Positions 1 to 8,162 of a DNA stretch of 56,278 bases are shown here, piece by piece. The DNA is from a virus. The stretch is taken from the IMG/VR virus record IMGVR_UViG_3300006916_000005, positions 1 through 56,278 of that record. The stretch is one strand, 5' to 3'. The position numbers were made by a program, and so were the translations under genes. The notes beneath the pieces were generated by a model, which was not told the DNA's origin, made no database searches, and saw only the letters and a program-made list of their open reading frames with translations. Numbering within the stretch: position 1 is the stretch's first letter; each line of letters starts with the position of its first letter.

Positions 1-123
1 CCAGAGCTTCGTGGATGCTCGCGGCGTTGTGGATGGTCGTCTTGCGACCTGTGGCTTCGTCGTGGACGGTTGCCATCGGACCTTCGCCCGGGAAGACGGT
101 CAGGACGCCGATGTCCTTGTCAC
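1..123. repeat. Terminal direct repeat, left copy
   Basis: The first 123 bases are identical to the last 123 bases of the window. An open reading frame runs through the join without a break when the ends are merged. This indicates a circular assembly or a circularly permuted genome of about 56,155 bp. The short length is more like an assembler overlap than a biological terminal repeat, but a real short terminal repeat cannot be excluded from the sequence alone. Confidence 0.9.
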
Positions 124-184
124 CGTCTAACAGGTCCCAGATCGGGACGTCCTTGGCTGTGCGCTTTGCGATGAATTGTGTCAT
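1..184 (-). CDS. Hypothetical protein, N-terminal part (gene cut by contig ends)
   Basis: This is the 5' part of a gene that continues at the right end of the window (55968-56278). Joined across the 123-bp overlap, the gene is 372 bp and encodes 123 residues beginning MTQFIAKRTAKD. The start ATG at 184 follows the leader of a repeated promoter cassette and a GGAGAC ribosome site. The protein is hydrophilic and acidic, with no recognised domain. It sits between the tail tube gene and the tail assembly chaperones but has its own early-type promoter and a terminator on each side, so it is probably an independently transcribed small gene rather than a tail component. Function unknown. Confidence 0.85.
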   Translation of the reverse strand, partial: MTQFIAKRTAKDVPIWDLLDGDKDIGVLTVFPGEGPMATVHDEATGRKTTIHNAASIHEAL

Positions 185-211
185 GTGTCTGTCTCCGTTT
201 CTGATATCAGA

Positions 212-266
212 AAACTAGACGGCTTTTCGGCGGAAGTAAACCCCTTATTTCGAAACAGTCTGTTTC
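212..266 (-). promoter_or_regulatory. Repeated promoter-operator cassette, copy 1
   Basis: On the minus strand: -35 TTTACT (235-240), 17-bp spacer, -10 TAGTTT (212-217). A perfect 15-bp dyad GAAACAGTCTGTTTC (252-266) lies 11 bp upstream of the -35 box. The leader carries the ATCAGAAACGG motif shared by the other cassettes. It drives the gene starting at 184. The dyad is the best preserved of the series. Confidence 0.75.
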
Positions 267-296
267 CAAAAAGAAAGGGGCGACCGAAGCCGCCCC
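267..296 (-). terminator. Rho-independent terminator after tail tube gene
   Basis: An 8-bp stem closed by a UUCG tetraloop (277-296; GGGGCGGC and GTCGCCCC arms) is followed on the minus strand by a T-rich tract (TTTCTTTTT, 267-276). It lies just downstream of the tail tube stop codon and upstream of the next promoter, so it should end the head-connector-tail tube transcript. Confidence 0.85.
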
Positions 297-322
297 AGTT
301 GTTCACGAGGGACAGTGTGAAT

Positions 323-1945
323 TTAGGTGTCGGCGACGTCCGGAAGATAGTCGAACTCGCAGAGCATCAGCGTGTGACCGAAGTTCTCGTATTCAGCCGC
401 TTGGACATCGAGGGGAAGTGTGATTGCTTCGTCCTGTGCGACGTTCGCCCGACCATCGCCCAGAGCGATCAGTGGGACGTCCCAGACGAGGCCGGTCTTC
501 CGGGCTTCTGTGCCGGTCCCGAAGTCCTTGACCAGAGCGATGTCGAGGGTGACGTCGGCGTTATTCCGAACAGCGTCCACGCTCGCCACGTCGGCGAAGT
601 AGGCGGTGACGGAGCCGGAGACCTCGAAGTTCCCGAGGCTGACATCGAACGCTCCCAGAACGCCGACCGCTTTGTTCGGCGAGGCGTTGTTGTTCACGTT
701 CAGGGTCGTCTCCGTGACGTAGGCGAACAGAGGCGTCGGAGCGCCTTGGTTGCTTGGTCGAACTTGGGCCATCCTGATCCGGCTGAAGTCGGAGCTGGTG
801 TTGTAGGCGGTCGCGCTCTCGATCGTCGCGTCCGTCCCGCTCTCCGTGGGCTTCGTGTCGGTGTCGGCATAGTTGGTCTTGTCCGTGCCGATGAACGTGA
901 AGTCCGCCATCAGCTTGTCCGCTTGGGCGATGTTCAGGGAGAACTCGTTCAGGACAGAGCCTTCGAGGACTTCCGCCTGATAGTCGTTCGTCGAGCCGGG
1001 GTTCGGTATGCCCAGTTGGCGCTCGATCGCCCAAGTGTGGCGGTCGAAGAGAGGGTCGTTCGTCCCGACGTTGCGTGTCACGCCGCCGAAGAAGATTTGA
1101 ACCGTCTCGCCACCGGAGAGGCTTTCGGAAGACATCTCTGTCTCCCCATCAGCGCCGCCGCCGGTCTTGTCGAGCTGGATCACGCCGGTCGCGATGTTCG
1201 CGACAGAGCTGACACGACAGAAGCCAAGGTTCGAGGCCGTCGTGAACTTGGTCGCGGTGGTGTCGCCGCCGATGTAGATGAACTCGCCGATCTGGAGACC
1301 GAGGTTAGTCAGGTTCGTCGTCGCGTCGGAGGTGATCGTGGGAAGGTTGCCGCCACCGGCGACGACGTTGGCGTCGTCCGCTGGGAACTGGTAGCCCACA
1401 AGGACCATCTTGAAGTCGGCTCCCGGCGTCTCTGCGACGAACGTGGAACCGGCGAAGGTCAGGGTCGTGTCCGTGGTGAACCCCGAACCTGTGAGAATGT
1501 GGAGGCCGTTGTTCGAGCTGTTCGTCATGCCGGAGACGAAGAAGATCATCCCGTCGAGAAGCTCGCCTGTGATGTCCACGCCGGTCGCCGTCATGGTCGT
1601 CGCGGTCCCGCCGACGTCGTCGACAGAAGCGGTCGCGCCAAGATAGGACAGCTTCGCTTCCTTCGTGGACATGAATAGGCTGGGCCATAGGTGGGCGAGG
1701 TTCGTGAAGGTCACGTCCTGATTGAAGCCACCCGTTGCGTCCAGATCAGTGATCACGCCCTTCTTGCGTTGACGACCAGCATTGATCGGGTTTCGTGCCA
1801 CCAGAGCGAGCTGTGCGCCGAAGTCCGCGTAGGAGTTCGGCTCCATCTCATACCACGTCGGCGATCCCGGAAGGACGCCCAGCGTGGTCTCTTCGGCCAT
1901 TTTAAGACCGGTGGAATTACTGTCAATTTTGACTTCTTCAGCCAT
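323..1945 (-). CDS. Major tail protein (tail tube)
   Basis: This 540-residue protein probably polymerises into the siphophage tail tube. The assignment rests on its place directly after the tail terminator gene and before the chaperones and tape measure, and on the N-terminal half (TTLGVLPGSP, then RKKGVITDLDATGGF), which has the style of phage tail tube proteins. It is longer than a typical tube subunit, so the Thr/Gly-rich middle (about residues 100-260) is probably an inserted beta domain. I chose the ATG at 1945 (MAEEVKID) over an upstream ATG because GGAGAGG lies 8 bp before it and it falls one base after the preceding stop. A terminator follows the gene. Confidence 0.8.
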   Translation of the reverse strand: MAEEVKIDSNSTGLKMAEETTLGVLPGSPTWYEMEPNSYADFGAQLALVARNPINAGRQRKKGVITDLDATGGFNQDVTFTNLAHLWPSLFMSTKEAKLSYLGATASVDDVGGTATTMTATGVDITGELLDGMIFFVSGMTNSSNNGLHILTGSGFTTDTTLTFAGSTFVAETPGADFKMVLVGYQFPADDANVVAGGGNLPTITSDATTNLTNLGLQIGEFIYIGGDTTATKFTTASNLGFCRVSSVANIATGVIQLDKTGGGADGETEMSSESLSGGETVQIFFGGVTRNVGTNDPLFDRHTWAIERQLGIPNPGSTNDYQAEVLEGSVLNEFSLNIAQADKLMADFTFIGTDKTNYADTDTKPTESGTDATIESATAYNTSSDFSRIRMAQVRPSNQGAPTPLFAYVTETTLNVNNNASPNKAVGVLGAFDVSLGNFEVSGSVTAYFADVASVDAVRNNADVTLDIALVKDFGTGTEARKTGLVWDVPLIALGDGRANVAQDEAITLPLDVQAAEYENFGHTLMLCEFDYLPDVADT

Positions 1946-1946
1946 A

Positions 1947-2363
1947 TCAGAGCCTCTCCGTATATTCGAAGGTTGCCAGAACATTCGACTGGAACCAGTC
2001 TCCGTCCTGTCCGACCTCGTTCAATGTTACGTCCCGGAACCAAACTCCACCGGGGGTTGCCTGTCCTTGAAACGTATCCAATGCCACCTTAGCAGCGACA
2101 TCGTTGTTCGTCAAACCAGAACCATATCGTGTAAATATCTGGATTGTCACCGTTCCGGAACGACCGAAAATCTTGTTCCCGATCGCGTCGTTGAACCCCG
2201 CCGTGTGAAGGACTGTCGCCCGACACCATATGGGGTCGGTCGGGAGATCGTCGTCAGATGTCCGATCAGCCCACAGGATCGGAGCCGTCGGATAGGCGGC
2301 GACCCATCCGGTCCGGAACAGGGTCAGAATTTCGTCTCTTGCTTCTGCGATTGTCAAGCTCAT
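1947..2363 (-). CDS. Tail terminator-like protein
   Basis: 138 residues. Its position (head-tail connector genes upstream, tail tube immediately downstream) and its layout resemble the DUF4128 / lambda gpU-like tail terminator family: a N-terminal helix (IAEARDEILTLFRTGW), a central strand region with AGFNDAIGNKIFGRSGTVTIQIFT, and a C-terminal FQSNVLATFEY strand. Such proteins cap the finished tail tube and join it to the head. The gene is spaced one base from the tail tube start and is probably cotranscribed with it. Confidence 0.65.
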   Translation of the reverse strand: MSLTIAEARDEILTLFRTGWVAAYPTAPILWADRTSDDDLPTDPIWCRATVLHTAGFNDAIGNKIFGRSGTVTIQIFTRYGSGLTNNDVAAKVALDTFQGQATPGGVWFRDVTLNEVGQDGDWFQSNVLATFEYTERL

Positions 2364-2364
2364 A

Positions 2365-2763
2365 TTAGCGCCTCACTCCCACATAGTAGAGGATCGTCGG
2401 TCCGTCGTCGTAGCGGAGCGCCTGAACTGGACCGATCTTCCATGTCGTCAAGTCGGTGTCGATGACCTCGTCGAACTCTTCGAGCTTGTCGCTCGACGAT
2501 CCGCCGGGAGCCGCGATCATGATCTGTTCGGCTCGCTTGACCAGCTCGTTCGGCTCCATGCCGAAGCCAAGCGCTGTCACGCCGGTCGGAGGGACCACGA
2601 CGACAGGGACGGAGGCTGAAGCCTCTGGTGTCGTCCGTGGGTCAGCCGCGCCGCGCCACGGCTTCGCCGCGTCATCGGTCGCTCTGGAGAGCTTGATGAA
2701 CGTCACGGTCCGCCCCTTGGCGGCGACCAGCGTGTTCGCTTTATTAGCTTGGGCGATCGTCAC
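2365..2763 (-). CDS. Putative head-tail connector (head closure / minor structural protein)
   Basis: 132 residues. No motif gives a firm family, but the size, the beta-rich second half (LTTWKIGPVQALRYDDGPTI) and the slot between the head-tail adaptor and the tail terminator match the head closure (stopper) protein of siphophages. The gene overlaps the adaptor gene by four bases (ATGA) and ends one base before the next start, so the three connector genes are translationally linked. The assignment is by gene order. Confidence 0.5.
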   Translation of the reverse strand: MTIAQANKANTLVAAKGRTVTFIKLSRATDDAAKPWRGAADPRTTPEASASVPVVVVPPTGVTALGFGMEPNELVKRAEQIMIAAPGGSSSDKLEEFDEVIDTDLTTWKIGPVQALRYDDGPTILYYVGVRR

Positions 2764-3641
2764 CGATAGGACCCCGCTGGCTTCAGGTAAGACTTCAGGA
2801 GGTAGTCAGCCGCCGGATATGGTCGGATCAGGTTCTCGATCGTGGAGCCTTCCGTGAACCGGGTCTCGATCGGACCGATCTTCTCGAACGTGACAGTCCG
2901 ACCGGAGGCGTCGGTCGTCGGGTCTTGGAACAGCTGGGCGTTGTGCGCCCGGATCGCGTATTCGCAGACCGCCCACTTCAGGTTCCGGGGGAGGCCCACG
3001 ACGGTCAGCCCACGGCTGTCCTTGACGCCGGTCCGAGGCCACTGGAGGTTCTGGGAGCCGTAGTCGACGCCGTTGATCATGCCGGTGACGGTGACGTTCG
3101 TCGCCGCTGTCGACAGGGTGATGTCGTTCCCGCTCTCGCCCTCTTGGGCGGCTGTCAGATCGACCGTTGTGGCGTTGATCGCGGCGGTGATGTCTTGGTT
3201 CGCTTGGACGTTGGACGAGTGGAGTGTCGTGTCGGTCGCGCCGATCGCGGCGACAAGGTTCGTCGCCATGGCGGCGGCGTCGGCTCCGATCAGGACCTCG
3301 TTGACGGAGGTCAGGGTCGAGAGAGACGACTTGAATGTGTAAGTGGTCGCGCCGATGACGATCGTCTCGTCGGCGACAGGGAGACCAGCGAACTCGACGA
3401 TCCCTTCAGCGGACCGACCGTTGAAGGCGACAGCCTTCACTCCGAGAAAGCGACTTCCGAAGCGGTTGTCGAGATACTGGGTCGCGTTGATCGCGGCGGC
3501 TTCCTTCTGGGCGGAGGTGGCTGTGTCCCAGCTGTTCTCCGTCGAGCGGTTCCGGTTCGAGAGATAGTTGTCGATGTAGGCAGTCGTGACGTAGGCGTTC
3601 GCGTTCTGAACACCAGCGCCGGTTTCAAGAATGAGTGTCAT
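2760..3641 (-). CDS. Head-tail adaptor, DnaT-like family, with inserted beta domain
   Basis: 293 residues. The ends (ANAYVTTAYIDNYLSNRN at the N-terminus; LPRNLKWAVCEYAIRAHNAQLF near the C-terminus) match phage head-tail adaptor proteins often annotated as DnaT-like ssDNA-binding proteins. These are normally about 160-180 residues. Here roughly residues 75-195 form an extra Thr/Ala-rich module (TTYTFKSSLSTLTSVNEV, then IGADAAAMATNLVAAIGATD) of a kind seen in many virion proteins. I infer that the extra domain decorates the neck. It overlaps the next gene by an ATGA junction. Confidence 0.65.
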   Translation of the reverse strand: MTLILETGAGVQNANAYVTTAYIDNYLSNRNRSTENSWDTATSAQKEAAAINATQYLDNRFGSRFLGVKAVAFNGRSAEGIVEFAGLPVADETIVIGATTYTFKSSLSTLTSVNEVLIGADAAAMATNLVAAIGATDTTLHSSNVQANQDITAAINATTVDLTAAQEGESGNDITLSTAATNVTVTGMINGVDYGSQNLQWPRTGVKDSRGLTVVGLPRNLKWAVCEYAIRAHNAQLFQDPTTDASGRTVTFEKIGPIETRFTEGSTIENLIRPYPAADYLLKSYLKPAGSYR

Positions 3642-3682
3642 GTCGAGCCTCCAATCCCTTCTTGTTTATCGGTAGAAGTGGA

Positions 3683-4105
3683 TCATGTGAAGACCCCAGT
3701 CGCGATCGCGGTCGGACGGAACCAGTCATCGAAGACGTGGATCGTCACCGTCCCGGCGATCGCACAGGTCGGAGTGAGTTCCAGAGCGCGTCGGATGTTG
3801 CCCAGCCGGTGGACTTGGTTCGCCGCCAGAGCGGGCGTCCCGATCGTCCGGCTGTCGTTCGTGGCGACTGTCAGCTGACCAGCTGAAACGCCCACAGAGA
3901 AAGAGACGCCCAGCTGGGCGTCCTTCGGGACATCGTAGGCCGTCGTCAGAGGGTTCGTCGCCGCGACCGTCCCCATATTGGCAGGGGACGCGATGTCGGT
4001 GTCGAAGCTCTGGTGGTCTTGGGCGGAGCTTCTCCGTTCGCGGGCGTGAAATAGCGCCGCCTGTTCGGCTTCGGTCAGTTCCTTAAACGATTGAAGCTCC
4101 GCCAT
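3683..4105 (-). CDS. Hypothetical virion-region protein
   Basis: 140 residues, no recognised family. The N-terminus is charged and helical (LQSFKELTEAEQAALFHARERR). The rest is small-residue-rich and probably beta structure. It lies in the head operon three bases after the 234-residue upstream gene and 41 bp before the adaptor gene, so a minor head or head-completion role is likely but is an inference from position only. Confidence 0.6.
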   Translation of the reverse strand: MAELQSFKELTEAEQAALFHARERRSSAQDHQSFDTDIASPANMGTVAATNPLTTAYDVPKDAQLGVSFSVGVSAGQLTVATNDSRTIGTPALAANQVHRLGNIRRALELTPTCAIAGTVTIHVFDDWFRPTAIATGVFT

Positions 4106-4108
4106 CTG

Positions 4109-4813
4109 TTACTTCCTGACAGGGAGACCCATTGCGGGTCGGGTTGATCCAAGGGAGGCTTTACGCTGTCCCATTGCTTGGTCGATCGGTGCCTTGATCC
4201 CCAGCTCCTTCACCACGTCTTGCGCCGTGGTTCCGGCGGCGATGAAGGCCCGGGCGCGCTCCGCCTTTTCGGCACGAGCGGCGGCTTGCCGTTCAAGGAA
4301 CGTCTTGATCGAGGTTTTGTCCGTTTCGGGTCGAGACTTGCGAACCCGATCGCGGACCCGGACGATGATGTCCGAACGTCGCGCCCACAGGTTGATCTCG
4401 TTCGTCAGTTTGTTGTGGGCTTTCTGGAGGCCGTTCAGCTTCCGATCGGCGGCGGCGATCCAGCGCTCCAGAGCGTCGATGTCGTTCCCGAGATCGGAAG
4501 GTTCAGCAGCAAGGATTTCTTCGTCGTCGAATTCGTCCAAGTTCACTTCTTCGTCTTCTTTGACACTTTGAGCATCTGATGCTTTGGCGAGGATTTCCTG
4601 ATCTTCGAACTCTTCCTCGATTGTCTTGTCCGCCACGAAACTCGTCGGCTCCGGAGCGTCTGATCGTTTGATGTCGGAAGGAACGTCCTTCCGTGTGACC
4701 TTGTTCCCCGTCCATTCTGACAGAACAGCGAGAACTGGAAGTCCGTCGCCTGTCCAGTGGTCGTCGTTCGAGGGGTCGAGTTGCGCCAGAGCGGCGGCAA
4801 GTGGCATGTTCAT
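4109..4813 (-). CDS. Hypothetical head-region protein with HeH-like N-terminal motif
   Basis: 234 residues from the chosen ATG at 4813, which has GGAG seven bases upstream; ATGs at 4840 and 4825 lack this. The N-terminus (ALAQLDPSNDDHWTGDGLP) is a short motif common near phage capsid genes, resembling HeH/LEM-type helix-extended-helix segments. It is followed by an acidic linker (residues about 60-110) and a basic coiled-coil half (ALERWIAAADRKLNGLQKAH, then RVRDRVRKSRP). It sits between the decoration protein and connector genes. Nucleic-acid or scaffold contact is possible, function unproven. Confidence 0.6.
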   Translation of the reverse strand: MNMPLAAALAQLDPSNDDHWTGDGLPVLAVLSEWTGNKVTRKDVPSDIKRSDAPEPTSFVADKTIEEEFEDQEILAKASDAQSVKEDEEVNLDEFDDEEILAAEPSDLGNDIDALERWIAAADRKLNGLQKAHNKLTNEINLWARRSDIIVRVRDRVRKSRPETDKTSIKTFLERQAAARAEKAERARAFIAAGTTAQDVVKELGIKAPIDQAMGQRKASLGSTRPAMGLPVRK

Positions 4814-4895
4814 TTTGTTCTCCATGCGGTTCTGTTTCATATGCGAACGCCCGGAGCATAGCCCGGGCGCTCGTCTAGTTCAAGTCTGGTCGACG

Positions 4896-5420
4896 TTAGT
4901 CATCCAGAAGGGTGATGAACGTGAACTCGATCACGCCTTGCGCCTGAAGATCGACCGACGTGTCGTCGGTGATGTTGGCGGCGTCGATCAGGACGTTCAG
5001 GTTCAGTTCCAGATCGGCGGCTGTGTTGTCGAAGACAGCGTCCGTCCCGTTGATGACGTTTTTCAGCGGAGACACTTCAGCCGTAGCAGCGCCAAGAGCG
5101 GTCGATGCGATCACGTTGACGTCGGTCCCGGTGATGGTCGCGTCGCCAGCCGGGGTCGTTCCGACACCGAAGTCACCGTCGAAAGTGTCGGCGAGGTTGG
5201 CATCAGCACCAGAGCCGGAGAACGTGACGGCGATCGCCGCGCCCAGCATCTTGATTTGACCCTCCGGTAGACCGGAGAGAACGACGGAGCCGAAGCCGAT
5301 CGCCGCGCCTGTTGCCGTGACTGTGACGGTATGATCAATTCCGACCCGGAGCTTCGAGACGACTTGAGCTTGATACCCGCCGCGACCGCCTCCGAGGGAA
5401 CGTGGAAGTCCTTTTCCCAT
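4896..5420 (-). CDS. Probable head decoration or minor capsid protein
   Basis: 174 residues, Gly/Ala/Thr-rich and lacking Cys, consistent with a beta-rich capsid surface protein. The gene follows the major capsid gene and has the strongest ribosome site in the region (AAAGGAGGATAAA before the ATG at 5420), suggesting very high expression. Residues 40-170 repeat short hydrophobic strands (VVLSGLPEGQIKML, VIEFTFITLLDD). The decoration role is inferred from position and expression signals; no specific domain is recognised. Confidence 0.6.
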   Translation of the reverse strand: MGKGLPRSLGGGRGGYQAQVVSKLRVGIDHTVTVTATGAAIGFGSVVLSGLPEGQIKMLGAAIAVTFSGSGADANLADTFDGDFGVGTTPAGDATITGTDVNVIASTALGAATAEVSPLKNVINGTDAVFDNTAADLELNLNVLIDAANITDDTSVDLQAQGVIEFTFITLLDD

Positions 5421-5455
5421 TTTATCCTCCTTTAAGGATTTAGATGAAGGTTGAA

Positions 5456-5475
5456 GGGGCGACCGAAGCCGCCCC
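5456..5475 (-). terminator. UUCG-tetraloop hairpin after major capsid gene
   Basis: The same GGGGCGGC-UUCG-GTCGCCCC stem-loop seen at 277-296 lies ten bases after the capsid stop codon. Only a weak pyrimidine-rich stretch follows on the minus strand, so it may be a partial terminator or an mRNA-stabilising 3' hairpin. Confidence 0.6.
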
Positions 5476-5484
5476 TCTGGTCGA

Positions 5485-6588
5485 TTATGCCTCGCGGGTG
5501 ATCAGCTTGGCAAATTTGACTTGCTTCCGCTCGCCGTAGACACGGTTCCAGCTGGTCGCAATGTTCAGGTTGTTGGTCGTCGCAGCGTTGGACGGACCAC
5601 CGTTCGCCGGGGAGGCGGCGGTGAAGGCATGGCCCACCGGATGGATCGACCATTCCTGACGCGAGTGAAGCGTCTCGGAGCCGCCACCGTTACCGGCGGA
5701 AGCCTGACGTTCCACTTCGGTCGGAACCTTGGCGGAACCGACGCCCAGCTGGGTCGCGCCCGAACCGAACAACCACGTCTCGTAGGTGTTCGCCACGGAG
5801 GCGGTGCCATCGCCACGAACGGCGGAGGTGCCACTGGGCATCCCGTCGTCGACGATGACTTCAGCGCCAAGGAAGGTCGGGATTTGGGTTTCGCCACGGG
5901 CGTCCGGGATGAAGTCGATCAGGTTGTTCTTCTGCATCCGGTTGTAGACGACAGAGTGAACCATGACCATCGAAAGGTCTTCCATGCTGTCGCCCATCGT
6001 CACTTTCGCGTCGAGGTAGGCTTCAGCCGAGAAGTTGGTCACGCCATCGACGAAGCTCGCGCCGACGATGTCGTTCGCATAGTCGCCGCTGTCGTTGACA
6101 CCGTTGTCCTTGCAAACGCCCTGCCAAGTCGCGATGAAAGCCGCCTGAAGACGCCGCGCCCAGTAGGTGGCGACACGTTGGGCGATAGAGTTCATCGGGT
6201 CGTCGCCAGCCAGCGCAGCGGCAAGGTCTGCCGAGTTCCAGCTGTTGTTGCGCGACAGACGGACCGCGATCTCTTGGATCGCTGACGTGTCGTTCGGCGC
6301 GCTGTCGAGACCGGTTCCGGGCCATGCGTTGGCAATGGTCGCGGCGATGCGATCGGCGATGTCGTCTGTCGAGACATTGTCCGCGTCGTTGTCAAGGTCT
6401 AGCCATGAGGGAACGTTGAACGTCAGACCGCCACCAGCAAGCATCTGATCCATCAGAGCGTTGCGAGCTAGAGCGCCGGACTGGATCAGTCGGGACTTCT
6501 CTTCGGTCAGCTGTTGAACGTAACCGGTGAAGATTTCAGGGACGATGACGTCGTCGACCTGAGTGATATTGTCATTTGCGCCAGCCAT
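5485..6588 (-). CDS. Major capsid protein
   Basis: 367 residues. It forms the shell of the procapsid. Evidence: position directly after a coiled-coil scaffold and before a highly expressed small protein; a capsid-type N-terminus (VDDVIVPEIFTGYVQQLTEEKSRL); a central segment with MNSIAQRVATYWARRLQAA and a later VMVHSVVYNRMQKNNLIDF stretch, which are characteristic of non-HK97-named coat proteins in many siphophages. The start at 6588 is preceded by GGAGGA; an in-frame ATG at 6648 has no such site. A terminator-promoter pair lies upstream. Confidence 0.85.
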   Translation of the reverse strand: MAGANDNITQVDDVIVPEIFTGYVQQLTEEKSRLIQSGALARNALMDQMLAGGGLTFNVPSWLDLDNDADNVSTDDIADRIAATIANAWPGTGLDSAPNDTSAIQEIAVRLSRNNSWNSADLAAALAGDDPMNSIAQRVATYWARRLQAAFIATWQGVCKDNGVNDSGDYANDIVGASFVDGVTNFSAEAYLDAKVTMGDSMEDLSMVMVHSVVYNRMQKNNLIDFIPDARGETQIPTFLGAEVIVDDGMPSGTSAVRGDGTASVANTYETWLFGSGATQLGVGSAKVPTEVERQASAGNGGGSETLHSRQEWSIHPVGHAFTAASPANGGPSNAATTNNLNIATSWNRVYGERKQVKFAKLITREA

Positions 6589-6697
6589 GGGATAAATCCT
6601 CCGTTTTGAGTTAGGCTGTGAAAGGTTCAGAGCCTTCGGGAACCCCATGGTCCTTATTGGCTATCATGGTGTGTCCGAGACCCCATGGCCCCAGACG

Positions 6698-6729
6698 AAA
6701 AGAGCGACCGGACCCATGTCCGATCGCTC
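6698..6729 (-). terminator. Rho-independent terminator between scaffold and capsid genes
   Basis: A long stem (arms 6718-6729 and 6702-6713, GAGCGATCGGAC with GTCCGGTCGCTC) is followed by TTTT on the minus strand (6698-6701). It should stop part of the transcription coming from the scaffold gene before the capsid gene. Confidence 0.75.
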
Positions 6730-6732
6730 CCT

Positions 6733-6760
6733 AAGATAGCGTCTGTTTCGCGTTTGTAAA
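6733..6760 (-). promoter_or_regulatory. Possible promoter upstream of terminator and capsid gene
   Basis: Minus strand TTTACA (6755-6760), 16-bp spacer, TATCTT (6733-6738), embedded in an inverted repeat CTGTTT...AAACAG (about 6743-6763). The predicted transcript would start inside the terminator stem, so this may instead be a regulator site or a decayed cassette. Confidence 0.35.
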
Positions 6761-6766
6761 CAGCCT

Positions 6767-7606
6767 TTATTTCTTGCGAGGTTTCCCGCCGGTCAGAGTG
6801 GTCCCAGCGGCGGTCGCCATCTGAGCGCCGTATTCCCGGCCCTTCGACTTGACGACCTCCATCTGTTTCGTGACGTTCCAGCCGTCGGCGGACCACGGGT
6901 TCGACGATCCGGACATCGTTCCAGCTCCACGACCAGCACCAGCCGCGCCGCCACCTTGCGACGGAGGCCACCAGTGCGGGCGCTTATCTTGCATGTCCTG
7001 AAGCCAGACGCCAGCCTCGACGCCGGGGGTCACGCCCACGCCGTCACGGGTGACGATGGTTCCATCTTCAGTGACCTCGAAGACCCGTTCGGCGAGGAAT
7101 AGGGCGTCCTCGTGGGCTTCCGGGATCACCTTCTGTTCGACCAGAGCTTCGCGGACCGTGTCGTGGATCGCGCGGCGTGTGTTCTGGACTTTGAAGGTCT
7201 GGTTCTCTTCGCGGAGAGCGTTCAGCTCCTTCTCCGCTTGCGACAGCTGTCGCTGAAGGGGAGCTTCGCGGGACTTGATCGTCCCCTCGACCCGGCGGTT
7301 CACGATCTCGTCGATCGCAGCTTCGTCGAGCTTGCCAGCGGCGGCGGCTTCGAGTTCGGGGAGCTTGTCGAGCTTGGACTGGAGTTCCTCCAGATCGCCC
7401 AGCGCGCTCCATGGTTCGAGAGCTTGTTTCGCTTGCTGGTGGTCGTTGCGCTCCTTCAGGAGAGCCGACTGAACCCGCTCGAAGTCAGCTTGGGTCTTGA
7501 CCCCGGCGATGCCGGTCAGCTCGAACTTGCCACCTTTTTCGGTGTAGAGGTCGCGGTAGACCTCCGGGATGTCGTCGATTGTGTCATGAATTGCTTGGAG
7601 TGACAT
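6767..7606 (-). CDS. Capsid scaffolding protein
   Basis: 279 residues. It probably forms the internal scaffold on which the capsid assembles. The long central coiled coil (about residues 50-140, with KAKQAL, LQSKLDKLPELEAAAAGKLD and RQLSQAEKELNALREENQ), acidic/basic heptads, lack of a globular core and a basic Gly-rich C-terminus (TLTGGKPRKK) fit scaffold proteins, as does the position directly before the capsid gene. The start at 7606 has AAAGGA upstream; the in-frame ATG at 7639 does not. Confidence 0.8.
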   Translation of the reverse strand: MSLQAIHDTIDDIPEVYRDLYTEKGGKFELTGIAGVKTQADFERVQSALLKERNDHQQAKQALEPWSALGDLEELQSKLDKLPELEAAAAGKLDEAAIDEIVNRRVEGTIKSREAPLQRQLSQAEKELNALREENQTFKVQNTRRAIHDTVREALVEQKVIPEAHEDALFLAERVFEVTEDGTIVTRDGVGVTPGVEAGVWLQDMQDKRPHWWPPSQGGGAAGAGRGAGTMSGSSNPWSADGWNVTKQMEVVKSKGREYGAQMATAAGTTLTGGKPRKK

Positions 7607-7696
7607 GTCTGTCCTTTCTGTCTGCCCATGCAGTTGCATCAGTGGACCCCATGGCCCACTCGATGCGGGGACCTTACATGGGCAGACAGTAGAACG

Positions 7697-8107
7697 TCAA
7701 GCGTCCTCGCCCCGGAGGATCATCACGATGTCCAGACAGGCGGACAGCTGTTCCGGAATGGCGGTGAAGATCACCATCACCGGGAACGGTCGTTCACTGG
7801 TGACTGAGAAATAGAACCCTGTGACTGTAGCTCCATGAACTGGGTGGACGAAATTAATGCGGTTCAAGAAGGTCAGGGCGAAGTCGTCTTCGACTTTCGA
7901 GATCGAGCCGTAGCAAACGCCACGAGGGGACTTGATCAGATACCCGTCGACCATTCCATCGGGCGATCGGAAGGTGGTGAACTTCTCGACGTCGTGGTTC
8001 TGGAAGATGCCTTCGATCTCCGGCAAGGTCTCCGCGTTCGAGAATATGGGGACGAAGATCAGAAGCCCAGTGATCAGGGCGGCGAGGTAGTTGTTGCGGT
8101 TGAACAT
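7697..8107 (-). CDS. Secreted or periplasmic hypothetical protein
   Basis: 136 residues with a clear Sec signal peptide: basic start (MFNRNN), hydrophobic core (YLAALITGLLIFVPIF) and a cleavage-like SNA-E site near residue 25. The mature part has two cysteines (in GVCYGS and SACLDI) that could form a disulphide. No family recognised. It ends a string of small genes lying between the Mu-F-like head gene and the scaffold, downstream of promoter 9232-9285. An accessory envelope-acting role such as superinfection exclusion is possible but speculative. Confidence 0.7.
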   Translation of the reverse strand: MFNRNNYLAALITGLLIFVPIFSNAETLPEIEGIFQNHDVEKFTTFRSPDGMVDGYLIKSPRGVCYGSISKVEDDFALTFLNRINFVHPVHGATVTGFYFSVTSERPFPVMVIFTAIPEQLSACLDIVMILRGEDA

Positions 8108-8162
8108 AGTTCTCTCCTTGGGTTGTGGGTTGGGCGAGTGTGGAGGCTCGCCCCGGCAGCTG

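Noticed and set aside
176-1678. Long plus-strand ORF (500 codons) opposite the tail tube gene
   Set aside because: It is an antisense shadow: the minus-strand frame has family features, a ribosome site and neighbours in order, while this frame is Arg/Val/Gly-rich with no domain.
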